From Vulcanisaeta distributa (GTDB lineage Archaea > Thermoproteota > Thermoprotei > Thermoproteales > Thermocladiaceae), in contig DAXY01000073.1 in NCBI GenBank assembly GCA_002506645.1, positions 29,538 to 35,151 of the forward strand: 5,614 bases of DNA, in the 5' to 3' direction. The notes under the pieces were generated by a model, which saw only the letters and a program-made list of their open reading frames with translations, was not told the origin of the DNA and ran no database searches. This document shows, in pieces, positions 4,405 to 5,614 of this stretch (positions are counted from its first letter, which is position 1; every line of letters begins with the position of its first letter). Both the position numbers and the translations under genes were made by a program.

Positions 4405-5614
4405 CTAACCAGCGGGCTTCACGAGCAGTACGTCGCCGTCAATCCCAACGACAACGACCCGGGAACCCCTCCTAACGTCCTCAAGGGCCCTGGCCCTCCA
4501 GTACTCACCCCTAACCTTTACATAGCCGAGACCATCCCTACTAATGTCATCAACGGCCATCCCCACCTCATTAACGGGCCAGTAGAGCCTCTCGGAGAGG
4601 GGCTTAGTCCTTATCGCGCTTATCACCCTACTCGCTATGAAGCCCCCAAATCCACCTACGAAGGCTATGAGCACGTAAAGCACTACCCTAGCCTCGACTT
4701 GGTTCGCTGCTATTAGCCAGGACTGCGGCGCATATGCTGGTTGGAGTAGTACTATCCCTAATGCAGTAAGTACCACACCGACTATGAACAATGCGGCATG
4801 TGTCGTAAAGCCCGCGTGAACGTCAATGGCAATCGCGGCCAAACCAATGATTAATAACGCCAGCCCAAGCCAGTTAATGGATAGCCCAGTTAGCATTGGT
4901 ATTATCATCAATATGACCCCAACCCCGGCCAGGTAATAATGCCTAGTGATAAAGCCGATGATGGCGAGTAATAACCCCAGCCCGGCCAGTAAGTCCTGTA
5001 TCGTGGGGTTAATTAGGGCCTCATAGACCTGGTACCCAATACCCGGCTGGTAATACGTGACCACGGGGTTAACCACGTAGTAGGTAATGCCATTTATCGT
5101 GCTGCCGTTAATCTCGTTGAGTAGCGAACCTACGTCAGCGGCTATGAAGTTTATGACGCCGTACCTAAGCGCCTCCCTGGGCCCAAGGTTAGTGTTGTAA
5201 AACACGCAGTCGCGGGCAAAGGTTGCATTCCTACCCCTAAACTCGGCAACCTCCACGAAGTACTGACTAATTGCGTTGAGTATCTTACTCTCGTTTATGA
5301 ATATTTCCTGCCCAGTTATTGGGTTTATCTCGACGGGCTGGCACGAGCCTATTACCGTGCCTGGCGCCATAGCCGCCACCGTGGTTGATAACAGGACGAG
5401 CGTGCCCGCGGACCAGGCATAGGAGCCCGTGGGGTATACAAAGCCTATCACGGGTATTTTCGCATCTTCAATACTGGACACTATATTCAGCGCCGCATCC
5501 AATTCACCACCTGGCGTTTTCAGGATTATCAGTAATGCTGAGTTTGGCGTTGACTCGGCGAGCCTTAGGGCGTTTTGTAACTCGTCATATGTCAAGCCTG
5601 TTATTTCGCCATTT
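4405..5614 (-). CDS. nfeD: NfeD-family membrane serine protease (ClpP-class), 5' partial
   Basis: The frame runs open to the right edge (NGEITGLTYDEL), so the start and the expected signal peptide are outside; the TTG at 5595 is internal. The rest matches archaeal NfeD1b proteases such as Pyrococcus PH1510, which cleave hydrophobic segments of stomatin. Numbering from the TTG: TPGG (27-30) forms the oxyanion region, and YAWSAGT (59-65) holds nucleophile Ser62. AMAPGTVIG follows (75-83). Lys104 in ESKILN aligns without gaps to the PH1510 general base, giving a complete Ser-Lys dyad 42 residues apart. GRNATFA (121-127) and PREALRYGVI (139-148) also fit. Four or five membrane helices follow (about 200-217, 220-236, 240-257, 267-284, 303-328), then a soluble NfeD OB-fold domain (about 338-394) with GYVKVRGEYWRARA. 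The usual partner, stomatin, is not in the window; it could lie upstream. DUF1614 follows downstream. Confidence 0.93.
   Translation of the reverse strand, partial: NGEITGLTYDELQNALRLAESTPNSALLIILKTPGGELDAALNIVSSIEDAKIPVIGFVYPTGSYAWSAGTLVLLSTTVAAMAPGTVIGSCQPVEINPITGQEIFINESKILNAISQYFVEVAEFRGRNATFARDCVFYNTNLGPREALRYGVINFIAADVGSLLNEINGSTINGITYYVVNPVVTYYQPGIGYQVYEALINPTIQDLLAGLGLLLAIIGFITRHYYLAGVGVILMIIPMLTGLSINWLGLALLIIGLAAIAIDVHAGFTTHAALFIVGVVLTALGIVLLQPAYAPQSWLIAANQVEARVVLYVLIAFVGGFGGFIASRVISAIRTKPLSERLYWPVNEVGMAVDDISRDGLGYVKVRGEYWRARALEDVRRGSRVVVVGIDGDVLLVKPAG

Noticed and set aside
5593..5595. TTG as the start of the NfeD gene
   Set aside because: The frame continues to the window edge with NGEITG, which aligns with the KGQITSY region of PH1510. 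The true start, with a signal peptide, lies outside.

Overview
The window looks like ordinary chromosome from a hyperthermophilic crenarchaeon, most likely Thermoproteales (a Vulcanisaeta- or Caldivirga-like genome is my guess). The reasons are heavy AGG arginine codon use, very short gaps, TATA boxes placed one promoter length from start codons (leaderless mRNAs), SD motifs only before operon-internal genes, and archaeal family content (AMMECR1, DUF1614, membrane NfeD protease). I see no mobile element, CRISPR array, rRNA or tRNA, and no gap over 50 bases between genes.

Plus strand, left half. A gene cut by the left edge (1-489) ends in what looks like a divergent PduO-type ATP:cob(I)alamin adenosyltransferase. 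After a TATA box at 508-515 comes a tight three-gene operon: a small two-helix membrane protein (540-773), an AMMECR1 protein (751-1422) and a PHP-domain metal-dependent phosphoesterase (1400-2098). Both junctions overlap by 23 bases, and both internal genes carry an SD.

Minus strand, right half, in transcription order from the right edge: a membrane NfeD/ClpP-class serine protease with its Ser-Lys dyad (4405-5614, 5' end outside the window), a DUF1614 multi-spanning membrane protein (3635-4366), a HAD-superfamily phosphatase (2905-3591), and a single-helix membrane-anchored protein with a disordered linker, a coiled-coil-like helix and a C-terminal domain that may be Roadblock/longin-like (2082-2873). 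This last gene meets the PHP gene tail to tail, with stops overlapping by 17 bases.

The most consistent signal is the promoter architecture. Four genes have a TATA-like box centred about 27-30 bases upstream of an ATG. That pattern moves two starts inward, to 540 and 2873, because the longer reading frames would begin inside or too close to the promoter. The three minus-strand genes that follow nfeD therefore look separately transcribed, whereas the plus-strand trio looks like one translationally linked unit. I did not find a clear-cut new system. The best candidates for unexplored biology are the anchored possible Roadblock protein, the small membrane protein-AMMECR1-PHP operon, and the NfeD-DUF1614 membrane pair.
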